Below, piece after piece: positions 8,988 through 17,713 of a stretch of 64,000 nucleotides of DNA. Each line of letters opens with the position of its first letter. The first letter of the stretch is position 1. The stretch comes from Lentisphaerota bacterium (GTDB taxonomy: Bacteria > Verrucomicrobiota > Lentisphaeria > Victivallales > Victivallaceae). Both the position numbers and the translations under genes were made by a program. The notes below the pieces were generated by a model. That model did not search any database and had not been told where the DNA came from. It was given only the letters and a program-made list of their open reading frames with translations. The stretch is taken from assembly GCA_015061615.1 (NCBI GenBank), contig SUWE01000001.1:1-64000 (forward strand), read 5' to 3'.

Positions 8988-9491
8988 ATGAAACAGGTCA
9001 AAATCCAGCAGCTTTCCCGTGAAAATTTCCACAAATTTGGTTCCTATGCCATGTTGATCGACCCGATGGATTCTCCGGCAACCGGTCCGAAAGATGCGCC
9101 GATTGCATTTTTCCGCGATATGCTTCAGCAGGATCTGGGGGGAGTTGTCCCCTCATTTTCCACCTGTCGTATGCAGTACCGTCCGATGATTGTCACCGAT
9201 GCCGAGTTCCATGATTACACCAGCGAAGTTTCTATGCCGCTGGATCAGGATTGTGTTGTTTGGTGCGCTCCTGCCGGAGCGGGCAAAGAGTGTCCGGTTG
9301 ATGAGATCGAAGCGTTTTTTGTTCCCAAAGGCTGTATGCTTATGCTCCGTCCCGGAGTGTGGCACCATGCGGCTTATGCAGTGAAAAACAAGCCGTTGAA
9401 TGTTATGATCGTGCTTCCTGAAAGAGCTTACGCGACAGATTGTTACTGCGTTTCTCTGGATGCGGATAAACAGGTCGAGCTTGTTTTCTGA
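8988..9491 (+). CDS. Ureidoglycolate lyase-like cupin
   Basis: A 167-aa protein resembling the AllA/ureidoglycolate lyase cupin family, which cleaves ureidoglycolate to glyoxylate and urea in allantoin breakdown. Visible features are a phenylalanine/proline-rich N-terminal half and the cupin-like core PKGCMLMLRPGVWHHAAYAV. The start is set by AAAGGA 8 nt upstream. No other purine-catabolism gene is nearby, so it may be a related DUF4867-type sugar-associated cupin instead. The fold is moderately certain; the substrate is not. Confidence 0.55.
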   Translation: MKQVKIQQLSRENFHKFGSYAMLIDPMDSPATGPKDAPIAFFRDMLQQDLGGVVPSFSTCRMQYRPMIVTDAEFHDYTSEVSMPLDQDCVVWCAPAGAGKECPVDEIEAFFVPKGCMLMLRPGVWHHAAYAVKNKPLNVMIVLPERAYATDCYCVSLDADKQVELVF

Positions 9492-9497
9492 CAAATC

Positions 9498-10343
9498 ATG
9501 GATTTTACAGTTTCTCTGGTGACATATAAACACCGTTTATCAGACATACGCGCGCTTGTTGACGGTGTTTTGCGCAGCAGTTGTACGATTTTTTACATTA
9601 TCGACAACTCCTGTGATGATTTGTTTGCCGGAGAGATTGCGGCTTTGCATGAAAAGAGAATAAAATATATTCCGCTGAAAAATCCCGGCTTCGGTGCTGG
9701 ACACAACGCCGGGATCTCTGCTGCATTGGCAGCGGGGACTTCTTTACACATGATAATCAATCCCGATATATCTTTTGAAGATGGAGTATTGGAAAAAACA
9801 GCTGATTTTATGCAGGCAAATCCTGATATCGGTTTGCTCATGCCGGAAACACTGTCGCCGGATGGAACGTTGCAGTATAACTGTAAGTTGGTTCCGACTC
9901 CGCTGGATTTGATTTTCAAAAGATTTCTGCCGGGATTTCTGAAGCGCCGCCGGATGCACCGTTTTACGATGCAGGATTATGATCACAGCATGATTCTTGA
10001 TGTTCCATATCTGTGCGGATGTTTTTTTGCGGTTTCCTCCGGAGCGTTGAAGAAGTGCGGTCTTTTCGATGAACGTTTTTTTATGTATCCGGAAGATATC
10101 GACCTTACCCGCCGGATTTTTTCTGCCGGATACCGCACTGTGTATTACCCGGAAGTATCTGTTATTCATGCTCATCAGAGAGAATCTTATAAAAATATCC
10201 GGATGCTGTGGATACATATCGTCAATATGATCCGCTACTTCAATAAGTGGGGGTGGATATTTGATGCTGAGCGCAAACGGATAAATAAAAAAGTTGCGGA
10301 ATTGAACAGAAACCGCCTGAAAAAAACTGAAAAAGGTGTATGA
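9498..10343 (+). CDS. Family 2 glycosyltransferase (rhamnosyltransferase-like)
   Basis: A 281-aa GT-A enzyme. It begins directly with the Rossmann-like VSLVTYKHRL, has the acceptor region NPGFGAGHNAGI, the metal-binding INPDISF (a DxD variant), and the FDERFFMYPEDIDLTRRI motif with its ED(I)D catalytic region. A C-terminal basic amphipathic segment (NKWGWIFDAERKR) could sit at the membrane. Such WbbL-type enzymes add a deoxysugar to a lipid-linked glycan in the cytoplasm. It starts 6 nt after the cupin gene and overlaps the next gene by 4 nt, so it belongs to the 8651-11038 operon. The sugar donor is not predictable. Confidence 0.85.
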   Translation: MDFTVSLVTYKHRLSDIRALVDGVLRSSCTIFYIIDNSCDDLFAGEIAALHEKRIKYIPLKNPGFGAGHNAGISAALAAGTSLHMIINPDISFEDGVLEKTADFMQANPDIGLLMPETLSPDGTLQYNCKLVPTPLDLIFKRFLPGFLKRRRMHRFTMQDYDHSMILDVPYLCGCFFAVSSGALKKCGLFDERFFMYPEDIDLTRRIFSAGYRTVYYPEVSVIHAHQRESYKNIRMLWIHIVNMIRYFNKWGWIFDAERKRINKKVAELNRNRLKKTEKGV

Positions 10344-11038
10344 ATATGGAAAAATATCATGAGTTCTGGCAGTTTTCTCTTGATGCAGCGTGGGATCAGC
10401 ACCGCCGTCACCCGGAACTTTCCCGCGGAAAGTGTCTGGCGGAAAGAAGCTATTTCCGCTCGTTGCTCAATGGGGATAACAGCGAAATATTTATTGAAGC
10501 GTGCCGGCTTGCCGATTCAGTTGAAGATAAGGCGGAAATGGAAAAACTTTTCCCCCGTGTTCTGGAACGGGCGATCGCCGCAGCCGCAGAAAGGGCGGAA
10601 AGTTACGCAAATGAGTTTGCTTCCGGCCGCTGTTTCCGTTATGCAACGCTGGAAAACAACTGGTGCTATATCCATATATATAATAGTAAACAGCCGGAAT
10701 CATTTCTTGCAGACAGTGCTTTTGTTGTTGATAATTTCCATTATATAATGGATGAAGCGGAAAAAAATGACGGCTGTGACACCATGTACACTGCATCATG
10801 GCTCAATTCTCTGCCGGCATTTCTGAAATTCTTTCCGGATGAGTACCATCGGAATCTTGTTCCTGCGGGGGAATTTGGTCCGACACTGGGATTTCAGGGG
10901 CAGTTTGTCAACCGCATGGGATGGTTGAATAAAAAAATGGCAGCGCGTTTCCTTGATACCGGAACTTATCCCTGTGCCAGAGTTGAGTCGCACTGTTCCT
11001 TTGAGTCATTGCGAAAGCATCTGGATAAATTCTACTGA
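10340..11038 (+). CDS. Protein of unknown function
   Basis: A 232-aa soluble, acidic, mostly helical-looking protein with no signal peptide. I do not recognise the family. Notable features are an Ala/Glu-rich helix around residues 75-95 and an aromatic-rich stretch with several Cys. The ATGA overlap with the glycosyltransferase stop indicates translational coupling; a second ATG two codons on (10346) is equally plausible. Its place suggests a role with the glycosyltransferase, for instance as a partner, but that is inference. Its last 33 bp may overlap a convergent small gene. Confidence 0.75.
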   Translation: MNMEKYHEFWQFSLDAAWDQHRRHPELSRGKCLAERSYFRSLLNGDNSEIFIEACRLADSVEDKAEMEKLFPRVLERAIAAAAERAESYANEFASGRCFRYATLENNWCYIHIYNSKQPESFLADSAFVVDNFHYIMDEAEKNDGCDTMYTASWLNSLPAFLKFFPDEYHRNLVPAGEFGPTLGFQGQFVNRMGWLNKKMAARFLDTGTYPCARVESHCSFESLRKHLDKFY

Positions 11039-11257
11039 TAAGAAATATTCGCCATCGTGTTCTCTGCCGGGATTGACCATGCCGTTATCAGTGTACTCCA
11101 TAACAAAGTCAAACAGCGGGTCTATGCTCCTGCGGTAGTCGATCGGAGATAACGAGGTGTCGCCGGGGGCGGTGGTCAGAGAAAATGCCGAATCGCCCGA
11201 AGAATTTTCGGGATTTTTTGCAGGTGATGAGGTGATTTTGTCTGTCGCAGACTGCAT
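11006..11257 (-). CDS. Possible small protein, start uncertain
   Basis: The minus strand is open from before 11400 down to a stop at 11006. The last ~45 codons use the codons typical of real genes here (AAC GGC, CCC GGC, GAA, GAT) and encode DPLFDFVMEYTDNGMVN and then GEYFLSVEFIQMLSQ, preceded by a Ser/Pro/Lys-rich low-complexity stretch. The ATG at 11257 (83 aa) is a conservative start; a TTG at 11311 is possible. Any longer version would run through the riboswitch promoter, which argues against it. It could be a degraded gene. Confidence 0.35.
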   Translation of the reverse strand: MQSATDKITSSPAKNPENSSGDSAFSLTTAPGDTSLSPIDYRRSIDPLFDFVMEYTDNGMVNPGREHDGEYFLSVEFIQMLSQ

Positions 11258-11303
11258 TGCCGGCTGTTCTTTTGTTTCAGATTTTTTTTTGACTGACGAT
11301 TGT

Positions 11304-11326
11304 AAAAGCAAATCTTCTTTGCTTTT
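11304..11326. terminator. A/T-rich hairpin between genes
   Basis: AAAAGCAAA and TTTGCTTTT flank TCTTC, a perfect 9-bp stem followed on the plus strand by GAAAAATTTTT. It could end plus-strand transcription from the glycosyltransferase operon before the thiamine promoter. The low GC content makes this weak. Confidence 0.35.
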
Positions 11327-11348
11327 GAAAAATTTTTGATTATGAAAC

Positions 11349-11377
11349 TTGACAACGGCTGAAATCCGTGTTATATT
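11349..11377 (+). promoter_or_regulatory. Promoter of the thiamine operon
   Basis: Consensus TTGACA (11349-11354), a 17-bp spacer and TATATT (11372-11377) place the transcription start about 10 nt before the riboswitch. Confidence 0.85.
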
Positions 11378-11386
11378 ATTTCCATT

Positions 11387-11474
11387 GTAACCTTGGGGTG
11401 CTGCTGTCACGGTGACGGCGGCTGAGATCAAACCCATCGAACCTGAAACGGGTAATGCCGGCGTAGGAAAGTAA
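11387..11474 (+). promoter_or_regulatory. TPP (THI-box) riboswitch
   Basis: Conserved blocks of the thiamine pyrophosphate aptamer appear in order: CCTTGGGGTGC, GGCTGAGAT, AACCCATCGAACCTGA, ACGGGTAATGCCGGCGTAGG and AAAGT, with a paired P3 insert (CTGTCACGGTGACGG). It lies ~95 nt upstream of thi4. Downstream are a GGAGC/GCTCC hairpin (about 11540-11555) and a GGAAA/TTTCC hairpin (11556-11568). The second holds the Shine-Dalgarno GGA of thi4 in its loop, and no T-run follows, so control of translation initiation is more likely than transcription termination. TPP should repress the operon. Confidence 0.95.
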
Positions 11475-11569
11475 AATGAAAAAATTTTTGTTACACTTCT
11501 ATCAATCGTGTGCGTTCCGCACCGACATGCCCAGTACGGGAGCAGATAATGCTCCGGAAAGGATTTCCC

Positions 11570-12349
11570 ATGTCAGCGGAAAACACTATCTCCACTGCAA
11601 TCATCAGCAAATTCAGCCAAAAGCTCATTGACGGGCTGAAACTTGACGTCGCCCTCGTCGGCGGCGGACCTTCTGCCCTTGTCGCCGCCCGCTATCTGGC
11701 TGAGGCAGGATTGAAAACTGCCATTTTTGAACGCAAACTTGCTCCCGGCGGCGGTACTTGGGGCGGCGGTATGCTTTTCAATGAAGTCGTTGTTCAGGAT
11801 GAAGCACTTGATATCCTCGATGACTTCAACATCTCCCACAAAAAGCTCGAAAATGCTGAAGGTTATCACACCCTTGATTCTGTTGAAATGGCAAGCGGTC
11901 TTATCTTCGGAGCTGTGAAGGCAGGAGCAACGATTTTCAATTCCGTGAGTGTCGAAGATCTCGTCTTCAAAAACGGAAAAGTCAACGGTCTGGTTATCAA
12001 CTGGACTTGTGTTGAACGTCTCGGTCTGCATGTCGATCCATTAACTGTTATCGCTGAAAATGTTGTCGATGGAACCGGACACCCCAGCGAGATTCTCAAT
12101 CTCGCCGTGAAAAAAGCCAAAATCCAGCTCGATACTCCGACCGGGGATATCATCGGTGAAAAGCCGATGTGGGTGGAAAACGGCGAAGCATCCACCGTTG
12201 AAAATACCCGCTGCTATTTTCCCGGACTTTATGCCTGCGGCATGAGTGCCAACAACGTTATGGGCGGTTACCGCATGGGACCGATTTTCGGCGGTATGCT
12301 CATGTCCGGCAGAAAAGTTGCCAAACTTATCATTGAAAAAGGGCACTGA
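11570..12349 (+). CDS. thi4: Thi4-type thiazole synthase (His form, sulfide-dependent by analogy)
   Basis: A 259-aa FAD/NAD-binding protein of the Thi4 family, which makes the thiazole half of thiamine from NAD and glycine. [19 protein letters not shown] (Rossmann loop, ~27-45), GGGTWGGGM (~60-68) and the C-terminal [20 protein letters not shown] are typical. The position that supplies sulfur as a suicide Cys in yeast and plants is His154 here (LGLHVDPL), as in archaeal Thi4 enzymes that use free sulfide catalytically. The start is fixed by GGAAAGGA 6 nt upstream. It is the first gene of the riboswitch operon and would replace thiG/thiS/thiF/thiH, none of which is in this window. Confidence 0.95.
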   Translation: MSAENTISTAIISKFSQKLIDGLKLDVALVGGGPSALVAARYLAEAGLKTAIFERKLAPGGGTWGGGMLFNEVVVQDEALDILDDFNISHKKLENAEGYHTLDSVEMASGLIFGAVKAGATIFNSVSVEDLVFKNGKVNGLVINWTCVERLGLHVDPLTVIAENVVDGTGHPSEILNLAVKKAKIQLDTPTGDIIGEKPMWVENGEASTVENTRCYFPGLYACGMSANNVMGGYRMGPIFGGMLMSGRKVAKLIIEKGH

Positions 12350-12352
12350 AAA

Positions 12353-13012
12353 ATGCGTACTTTATCAGAACGCATTGAATTGTTCAAAAGTTCTGATCTC
12401 TATCCGGTTGTGAGTTCCGAATTCTGCAACGGACGCAATGTCTGCGATATCGTCGCAGGCATTGCCGCTGCCGGAGCGAAAATCGTTCAGATCAGAGAAA
12501 AAAATATTTCCGACTGTGCCATGTTTGAACTGGTGCAGAAGTGCAAACTTATAACCGATCGTTATCCGATGCTTCTGATCGTTGATGACCGTGTGGATAT
12601 CGCAATGGCAGCCGGAGCAGACGGAGTTCATCTCGGGCAGGATGATTTCCCGCTGAGTGAAGCAAAAAAACTTGCTCCTGAGATGATTTTCGGCGTTTCC
12701 ACGCACAATGCTGATGAAATCCGTAAAGCTCTTGCTGATGTCTGCGGATATCTCAATATCGGTCCCATGTTTCCCACCAATACCAAAAGCGTTGCCTGCG
12801 GAGCGCTGGGGATGGAAACGATCTGTGAACTCAAAAAACTTGTCTCATGTCCGTTTTCTGTTATGGGTGGGATCAAGGAGCATCACCTGAAAACATTGTG
12901 TTTCCGGGGATTCCGCCATATTGCAATGGTGACTGAAATCACTCAGGCTCCGGATGTCGAAGCCAGAGTGAAACATTTGCGGAAAATTATGCAGGAGGCA
13001 TCTTATGGGTAA
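12353..13012 (+). CDS. thiE: Thiamine-phosphate synthase
   Basis: A 219-aa TIM-barrel enzyme joining HMP-diphosphate and thiazole phosphate to thiamine monophosphate in the cytoplasm. Typical motifs are present: KIVQIREKN (pyrophosphate/pyrimidine site), VDDRVDIAMAAGADGVHLGQDD, IFGVSTHN, NIGPMFPTNTKS and VMGGI. It follows thi4 by 3 nt and overlaps thiD by 8 nt, so translation is coupled. Length is normal and no motif is missing. Confidence 0.96.
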   Translation: MRTLSERIELFKSSDLYPVVSSEFCNGRNVCDIVAGIAAAGAKIVQIREKNISDCAMFELVQKCKLITDRYPMLLIVDDRVDIAMAAGADGVHLGQDDFPLSEAKKLAPEMIFGVSTHNADEIRKALADVCGYLNIGPMFPTNTKSVACGALGMETICELKKLVSCPFSVMGGIKEHHLKTLCFRGFRHIAMVTEITQAPDVEARVKHLRKIMQEASYG

Positions 13013-13835
13013 GCTATTTCCTTCAGTCCTGACTATCGCCGGCAGTGATTCCGGCGGCGGCGCCGGGATACAGGCTGATTTGCGGACATTCAACGCTTTC
13101 AACGTTTACGGCTGTTCGGTTATTACCGCCGTTACTGCACAGAATCCTTACGAGGTTCGCAAAGTTGAGGTTTTAACTCTTGATACGGTAAAAAGTCAGC
13201 TTGAGTGTGTGCTTGATGCTTTTCCCATCCGCTTTGCTAAAACAGGAATGCTTGCCAAAAGTGAAATCGTTGAGTGTGTTGCCGAAATCGCTCAAAAACA
13301 TGACCTTAAACTTATCGTTGATCCGGTAATGGTTTCAACATCCGGCTCAAGATTGCTTGAGAAGTCGGCAATTTCAGCGATGAAGGAAAAACTTTTTCCG
13401 ATTGCCCGATGGCTTACACCGAATATTCCTGAAGCGGAACTCATTTGTAACAGAAAACTTGCCGTTTTTGATGATCTTGCTGATGCGGCAGCAGATATTT
13501 ACCGGCAATATAAATGCAATGTTGTTTTGAAAAGCGGTCACGCAATATCTTCAAATAAGGTTACAGATGTCATCTGTTATAAAGGGGATATTTTTACTTT
13601 GTCTTCACCGGTTGCGGAAGTTTGCGGCAATACCGCTCACGGAACCGGGTGTACGTTGAGTGCGGCACTGGCGGCGAATTTTGCTTCCGGTAAAAACTGG
13701 CAGGAGTCATTGAAAGAAGCAAAAGCATTTGTTTACGGTTCGCTTTGCGGAAGTGTCAAACTCAGTGATACTCTTTTTCAAATGTATCCGCCTGAAAATA
13801 ACAATTTGAACCCGGTTATTCTGGAGAAATTATGA
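13005..13835 (+). CDS. thiD: Hydroxymethylpyrimidine (phosphate) kinase
   Basis: A 276-aa ribokinase-fold enzyme phosphorylating HMP and HMP-phosphate to the diphosphate used by ThiE. The N-terminus LTIAGSDSGGGAGIQADLRTF, the central VDPVMVSTSGSRLL and the anion-hole/catalytic GNTAHGTGCTLSAALAANFA are all intact. It lies between thiE (8-nt overlap) and thiC (4-nt overlap) in the TPP-controlled operon. Confidence 0.96.
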   Translation: MGKLFPSVLTIAGSDSGGGAGIQADLRTFNAFNVYGCSVITAVTAQNPYEVRKVEVLTLDTVKSQLECVLDAFPIRFAKTGMLAKSEIVECVAEIAQKHDLKLIVDPVMVSTSGSRLLEKSAISAMKEKLFPIARWLTPNIPEAELICNRKLAVFDDLADAAADIYRQYKCNVVLKSGHAISSNKVTDVICYKGDIFTLSSPVAEVCGNTAHGTGCTLSAALAANFASGKNWQESLKEAKAFVYGSLCGSVKLSDTLFQMYPPENNNLNPVILEKL

Positions 13836-15124
13836 CACAAATCGAATATGCCCAAAAGGGGATAATCACCCCGCAGATAAAACATGTTGCAAAATCAGAA
13901 CAGCGTTCCGAACAGTTTATCGCAGAAAAAGTTGCCGCAGGAACTGTTGTGATTCCTGCCAATATCAATCATAAAAATCTGATTCCCTGCGGGATCGGCA
14001 GGGAACTTAAAACAAAAATCAATGCCAATATCGGTAATTCCACTCTTTCCAGCTGTCCGGGAGCGGAAAAGAGCAAACTTGCCATCGCCCTGCATTACGG
14101 CGCTGACACTGTTATGGATTTGAGTACCGGTGGAGGTATTACTGCGATCCGGCAGGCAATGCTTGAACAATGTACTGTTCCTTTGGGAACTGTTCCGGTT
14201 TATGAAATCGTAGCGCGTTACGGTAACCGCGATTTTGCAAAAGAGAAGATACTTGCCGTTATCCGTGAACAGGCGGAGCAGGGAGTTGATTATATGACGA
14301 TCCATGCCGGATTGCTGCAAAAATATGTTCCGCTTGCCCTGAAAAGAAAGCTGGGAATCGTCAGCCGCGGTGGGGCGCTGCTGGCGGCATGGATGCAGGA
14401 AAATAAAAAGGAAAATCCTTTTTATGAAGCATTTGACGATATTCTGGAAATCTGCCGCGAATACGATGTTACTCTTTCTCTTGGAGACGGTCTGCGTCCC
14501 GGTTGTCTGGCGGATGCTTCGGATGAAGCGCAGTTTGCTGAACTTGATACATTGGGGGAACTTGTCTCCCGCTGCCGGGCTGCCAAAGTTCAGGCAATGG
14601 TGGAAGGTCCGGGGCATGTTCCACTGGATCAAATCCGGGAAAATATGGAGCGTGAACGGAAAGTTTGCGGTGATGCCCCGTTTTATATTCTGGGACCGGT
14701 CGTGATCGACTGCGCTCCCGGATACGATCACTTTGTTGCCGGAATGGGCGGTATGATGGGGGCATATTGCGGAGCGGCTATGCTTTGTTACGTTACTCCC
14801 AAGGAGCATTTGGGACTCCCGAATGCCGATGATGTCCGCCGTGGAGTCGTCGCATTCAAAATCGCTGCTCATGCTGCGGATGTTGCTCTGCATAAGCCCG
14901 GAGCCCGTGACCGTGACGATGCGATTTCCGATGCGCGCGCAAAGTTTGACTGGGAAAAACAGTTTGAATCGGCACTTGACCCTCAATGGGCAAGAGATAT
15001 GCGTGCCGAGGCATTGCAGGAAAGTTCCGCCCCTGCTCAGCATGGTTCAGAATACTGTACTATGTGCGGACCGGATTTCTGTTCTGTACGGTTGAGTGCA
15101 AGGCTTAAAAAAGGTATTCAGTAA
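13832..15124 (+). CDS. thiC: Phosphomethylpyrimidine synthase
   Basis: A 430-aa radical-SAM enzyme converting aminoimidazole ribotide to HMP-phosphate. It is the compact form lacking the N-terminal extension of enterobacterial ThiC. NANIGNSTLSS, DTVMDLSTGG, EGPGHVP and the C-terminal CTMCGPDFCS (CX2CX4C [4Fe-4S] site, about residues 410-420) are present. As the last gene of the operon it completes a route from AIR and NAD/glycine to thiamine phosphate; the final kinase ThiL is not in this window. No clear terminator separates it from the convergent gene, which ends 26 nt away. Confidence 0.97.
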   Translation: MTQIEYAQKGIITPQIKHVAKSEQRSEQFIAEKVAAGTVVIPANINHKNLIPCGIGRELKTKINANIGNSTLSSCPGAEKSKLAIALHYGADTVMDLSTGGGITAIRQAMLEQCTVPLGTVPVYEIVARYGNRDFAKEKILAVIREQAEQGVDYMTIHAGLLQKYVPLALKRKLGIVSRGGALLAAWMQENKKENPFYEAFDDILEICREYDVTLSLGDGLRPGCLADASDEAQFAELDTLGELVSRCRAAKVQAMVEGPGHVPLDQIRENMERERKVCGDAPFYILGPVVIDCAPGYDHFVAGMGGMMGAYCGAAMLCYVTPKEHLGLPNADDVRRGVVAFKIAAHAADVALHKPGARDRDDAISDARAKFDWEKQFESALDPQWARDMRAEALQESSAPAQHGSEYCTMCGPDFCSVRLSARLKKGIQ

Positions 15125-15149
15125 TCTTTATGACAGTTACAGTATATTG

Positions 15150-17651
15150 TCAGAGTTCGCCGGGGTACCAGTAGCGTTTTTTTGCGATCATCCACTTTTC
15201 ATCTTCGTGGAATACCTGACATATCTTGCCGGGATGCGTCATGCACCAGATGAAAAACAAACGCTCAAGTGCATGTGCAATGGAACCGTCGGTTCCCAAA
15301 GGTTCCGACGGAAAATCCTCATACTTCAAGTTAAGCGAAAGCATCTCTTTCATCGCCTGAACATCCGCCCAGAACATTGAGCCTTGAGGAAACTCTATGA
15401 CCGGGAACTCTTTTGCCAGATCTGTTTTTTTTCCGTAACGGTCAAGCAGTTGCTGGGAATATCCGATATTGCTGCCCCAACCGGAAGGTTCTTCTTTCAT
15501 CATCAGAAAGTCTCGCGGATAGACCACTGCCGCACCGTTTGCGAGCAGAGTGAAGATTCTGTTCACCCAATCTTTATCAAAGAAAAGATGTTCAAAAATC
15601 ATTTGCGACCATTTCGCATGAGCTTTGGTATGAAGACTCTTTTTCGTGTGGATATGACAGAAATAATCGTAATTCAACAGCTCTTTGCCGAATGTCACGA
15701 TCATCGGAGCAATATCTCTCCCGCGGTTCGGGCAAACCCTGATATCACACTTTTCAACATTCGGTAAAAGTGTGCGGATTTGTGTTTCCAACTCCCCGGG
15801 AGTAACCCCTCTGCCTTCCGGCAAAGATACCAGAAGATCGAATTTTGCCGGTATATTTTTCAGATATCCGGCTATTTCAGGAACCATATCCACATAGTAA
15901 CAGTGAAGATGAATGGCTATGGATTTCCCTTCAAGGGCAATTTTTTCACCGGCGGCATCCGGAACAAGCAGTTCTATTTTCATCTTTTTTCTTGTTTCCG
16001 TCTGCAATGCATCGAATTTTTTGCAGCATTCAGCAAGATAATTCTGCGTAAGTCTCTTTTGTTCAAAATCAATTATAGAATTGACCTCTTTTTTTCTCAC
16101 TTCCGGATTGAAGAACAGATAGAGAGCATTGGGGAATTTTTCTGAAGGAGATCTGCCCTCTTTCCAGCCTGACAGCGTAAAGTGTATAAGCGGATCGATT
16201 CCGCTGGCAGTTATATCCTGATATTGTTCACAATACCATTTGCGGTCAAAATATATTGAATCGGCAATAATTTCCTCAGCTTTTTTTCCGGAATTAAACG
16301 GCAGATCAAACAATGCTCTGGAAGTTGTGTTCAAATTTGTGTAACCGAAAGCCTTATCCGGTTCCAGGTAAGTCCCTTCCGCCCACTCATTCCAGGCGTT
16401 GATAAAGATGAAACGCTCTGACTCCTTATGAGTTCTGCGGGTATAGTCAATGTTGTATCTCAGCCAGCGGTAATAGTATTCCGGAGAAAATCCATACCAG
16501 CCGTGGAATGACTTTCTTCTCGCCGCACAGTCCCAGCCGAGCATTGCTCCGCGATAAACCGGATGATTGAATTTTTCGGTACAACTGTTGCCGGAAACGA
16601 TTTCATCAACATAGTTGCGATAATAAAATACCTGAGCTTTATTTTCGTTTTCTTTGAGCAGAACCGGCGGAACAAGATAGGTCGGCGGGAACTCAACTTC
16701 TCCGTCTGCGCCTTCGATCATTATTGACTCAGCGGTATTGGCACAGCCGCGCACCACCCAGATGCGGATTTTACCGATGCCGTTTTCCATTGCCCATTGA
16801 CGCCACAAACTGAATGTTTTTGCCGGATCCGGCAAAATCCCGGGACGGTAGACCATGACCAGCGGCTCACCGTCTATGCGGATATAGCGCGGATCCATGA
16901 TATATTTTTTAAGGTCTTTAATATAGTCGATATCATAGTTTTCGTGTTTTTGAGAAATCAGAATTTCCCGATCCAATCCATCCCATGTTCTTGTCCAGTT
17001 TTCATTTGCCCAGCAGAGACAGAACTTCAAATCTATTTCGGGGTGTTCAAGGAGCAGATCGACAGGTTTTTCCAGCAGCCGCTTGCCTGAAAACCAGTAG
17101 TGATAGATACACAAGCCGTAAAGCCCGTGTTTTTTTATCTGTTCCGCCTGTCGCTGTAAAGTGCGGTAATCAGATAAATCATAATAGCCGATATCATCAT
17201 GCGGTTCGCGCGGCTGATAGTGTGACGGGTACTGCGGAAGTGCTTTTCTGGTATTGGTCCACTCGGTAAATCCCTTGCCCCACCACTGATCGTTTTCGGG
17301 GAAAGTGTGGAACTGGGGCAGATAAAACGCCAGCGCTTTGATATCGGTAGTGTATCGGCTGAAATCTTCATCTTCTTCGTAATGCGATTCATAAGAATTC
17401 GCGGGGATCCCGCCGTTGCCGAAGTAGATTTGAGCGTCACTGAAAACAGCCGCCTGAGTGTTTGAATTTTTCATGAAACGGTATCTGGATACAACAAAAT
17501 TTTTCACACTTCTGCAAACGGCAGTGATTCCGCCTTCACGATAAATCTGCAACAGGCGCGGCAGTTTGTTTATTGCCTTTTTGATATTGCTCAATTTCAA
17601 AGCATTGAAAAAAAGTTTGCAAATGTTTTTTATCAACCTGAAAATTTTCAT
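15150..17651 (-). CDS. WbsX-like glycan enzyme fused to an RgpF-type domain
   Basis: About 833 aa. Residues ~90-440 form a WbsX (GH99-like) domain with ALAFYLPQFHTFPENDQWWG, GFTEWTN, FCLCWANENWTR and INAWNEWAEGTYLEPD, typical of O-antigen and capsule clusters. The last third resembles RgpF/rhamnan-synthesis proteins (IAIHLHCYYVDMVPEI, CPNRGRDIAPM, CHIHTKKS, SMFWA). A basic, weakly hydrophobic N-terminus may bind the membrane. The ATG at 17651 is preferred over a TTG 12 nt upstream, without certainty. The gene follows the GT2/GT4 fusion by 62 nt on the same strand, so both probably build or trim a surface polysaccharide. Confidence 0.85.
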   Translation of the reverse strand: MKIFRLIKNICKLFFNALKLSNIKKAINKLPRLLQIYREGGITAVCRSVKNFVVSRYRFMKNSNTQAAVFSDAQIYFGNGGIPANSYESHYEEDEDFSRYTTDIKALAFYLPQFHTFPENDQWWGKGFTEWTNTRKALPQYPSHYQPREPHDDIGYYDLSDYRTLQRQAEQIKKHGLYGLCIYHYWFSGKRLLEKPVDLLLEHPEIDLKFCLCWANENWTRTWDGLDREILISQKHENYDIDYIKDLKKYIMDPRYIRIDGEPLVMVYRPGILPDPAKTFSLWRQWAMENGIGKIRIWVVRGCANTAESIMIEGADGEVEFPPTYLVPPVLLKENENKAQVFYYRNYVDEIVSGNSCTEKFNHPVYRGAMLGWDCAARRKSFHGWYGFSPEYYYRWLRYNIDYTRRTHKESERFIFINAWNEWAEGTYLEPDKAFGYTNLNTTSRALFDLPFNSGKKAEEIIADSIYFDRKWYCEQYQDITASGIDPLIHFTLSGWKEGRSPSEKFPNALYLFFNPEVRKKEVNSIIDFEQKRLTQNYLAECCKKFDALQTETRKKMKIELLVPDAAGEKIALEGKSIAIHLHCYYVDMVPEIAGYLKNIPAKFDLLVSLPEGRGVTPGELETQIRTLLPNVEKCDIRVCPNRGRDIAPMIVTFGKELLNYDYFCHIHTKKSLHTKAHAKWSQMIFEHLFFDKDWVNRIFTLLANGAAVVYPRDFLMMKEEPSGWGSNIGYSQQLLDRYGKKTDLAKEFPVIEFPQGSMFWADVQAMKEMLSLNLKYEDFPSEPLGTDGSIAHALERLFFIWCMTHPGKICQVFHEDEKWMIAKKRYWYPGEL

Positions 17652-17713
17652 TACCCCAAACAACTTTCTTCTTTTACGATAACAAATTTTTATTTTGATT
17701 TTTTGTCAGTGTT

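Noticed and set aside
13895-15043. Long minus-strand frame (382 codons) opposite thiC
   Set aside because: thiC is complete and conserved on the plus strand; the antisense frame has no start signal or family features.
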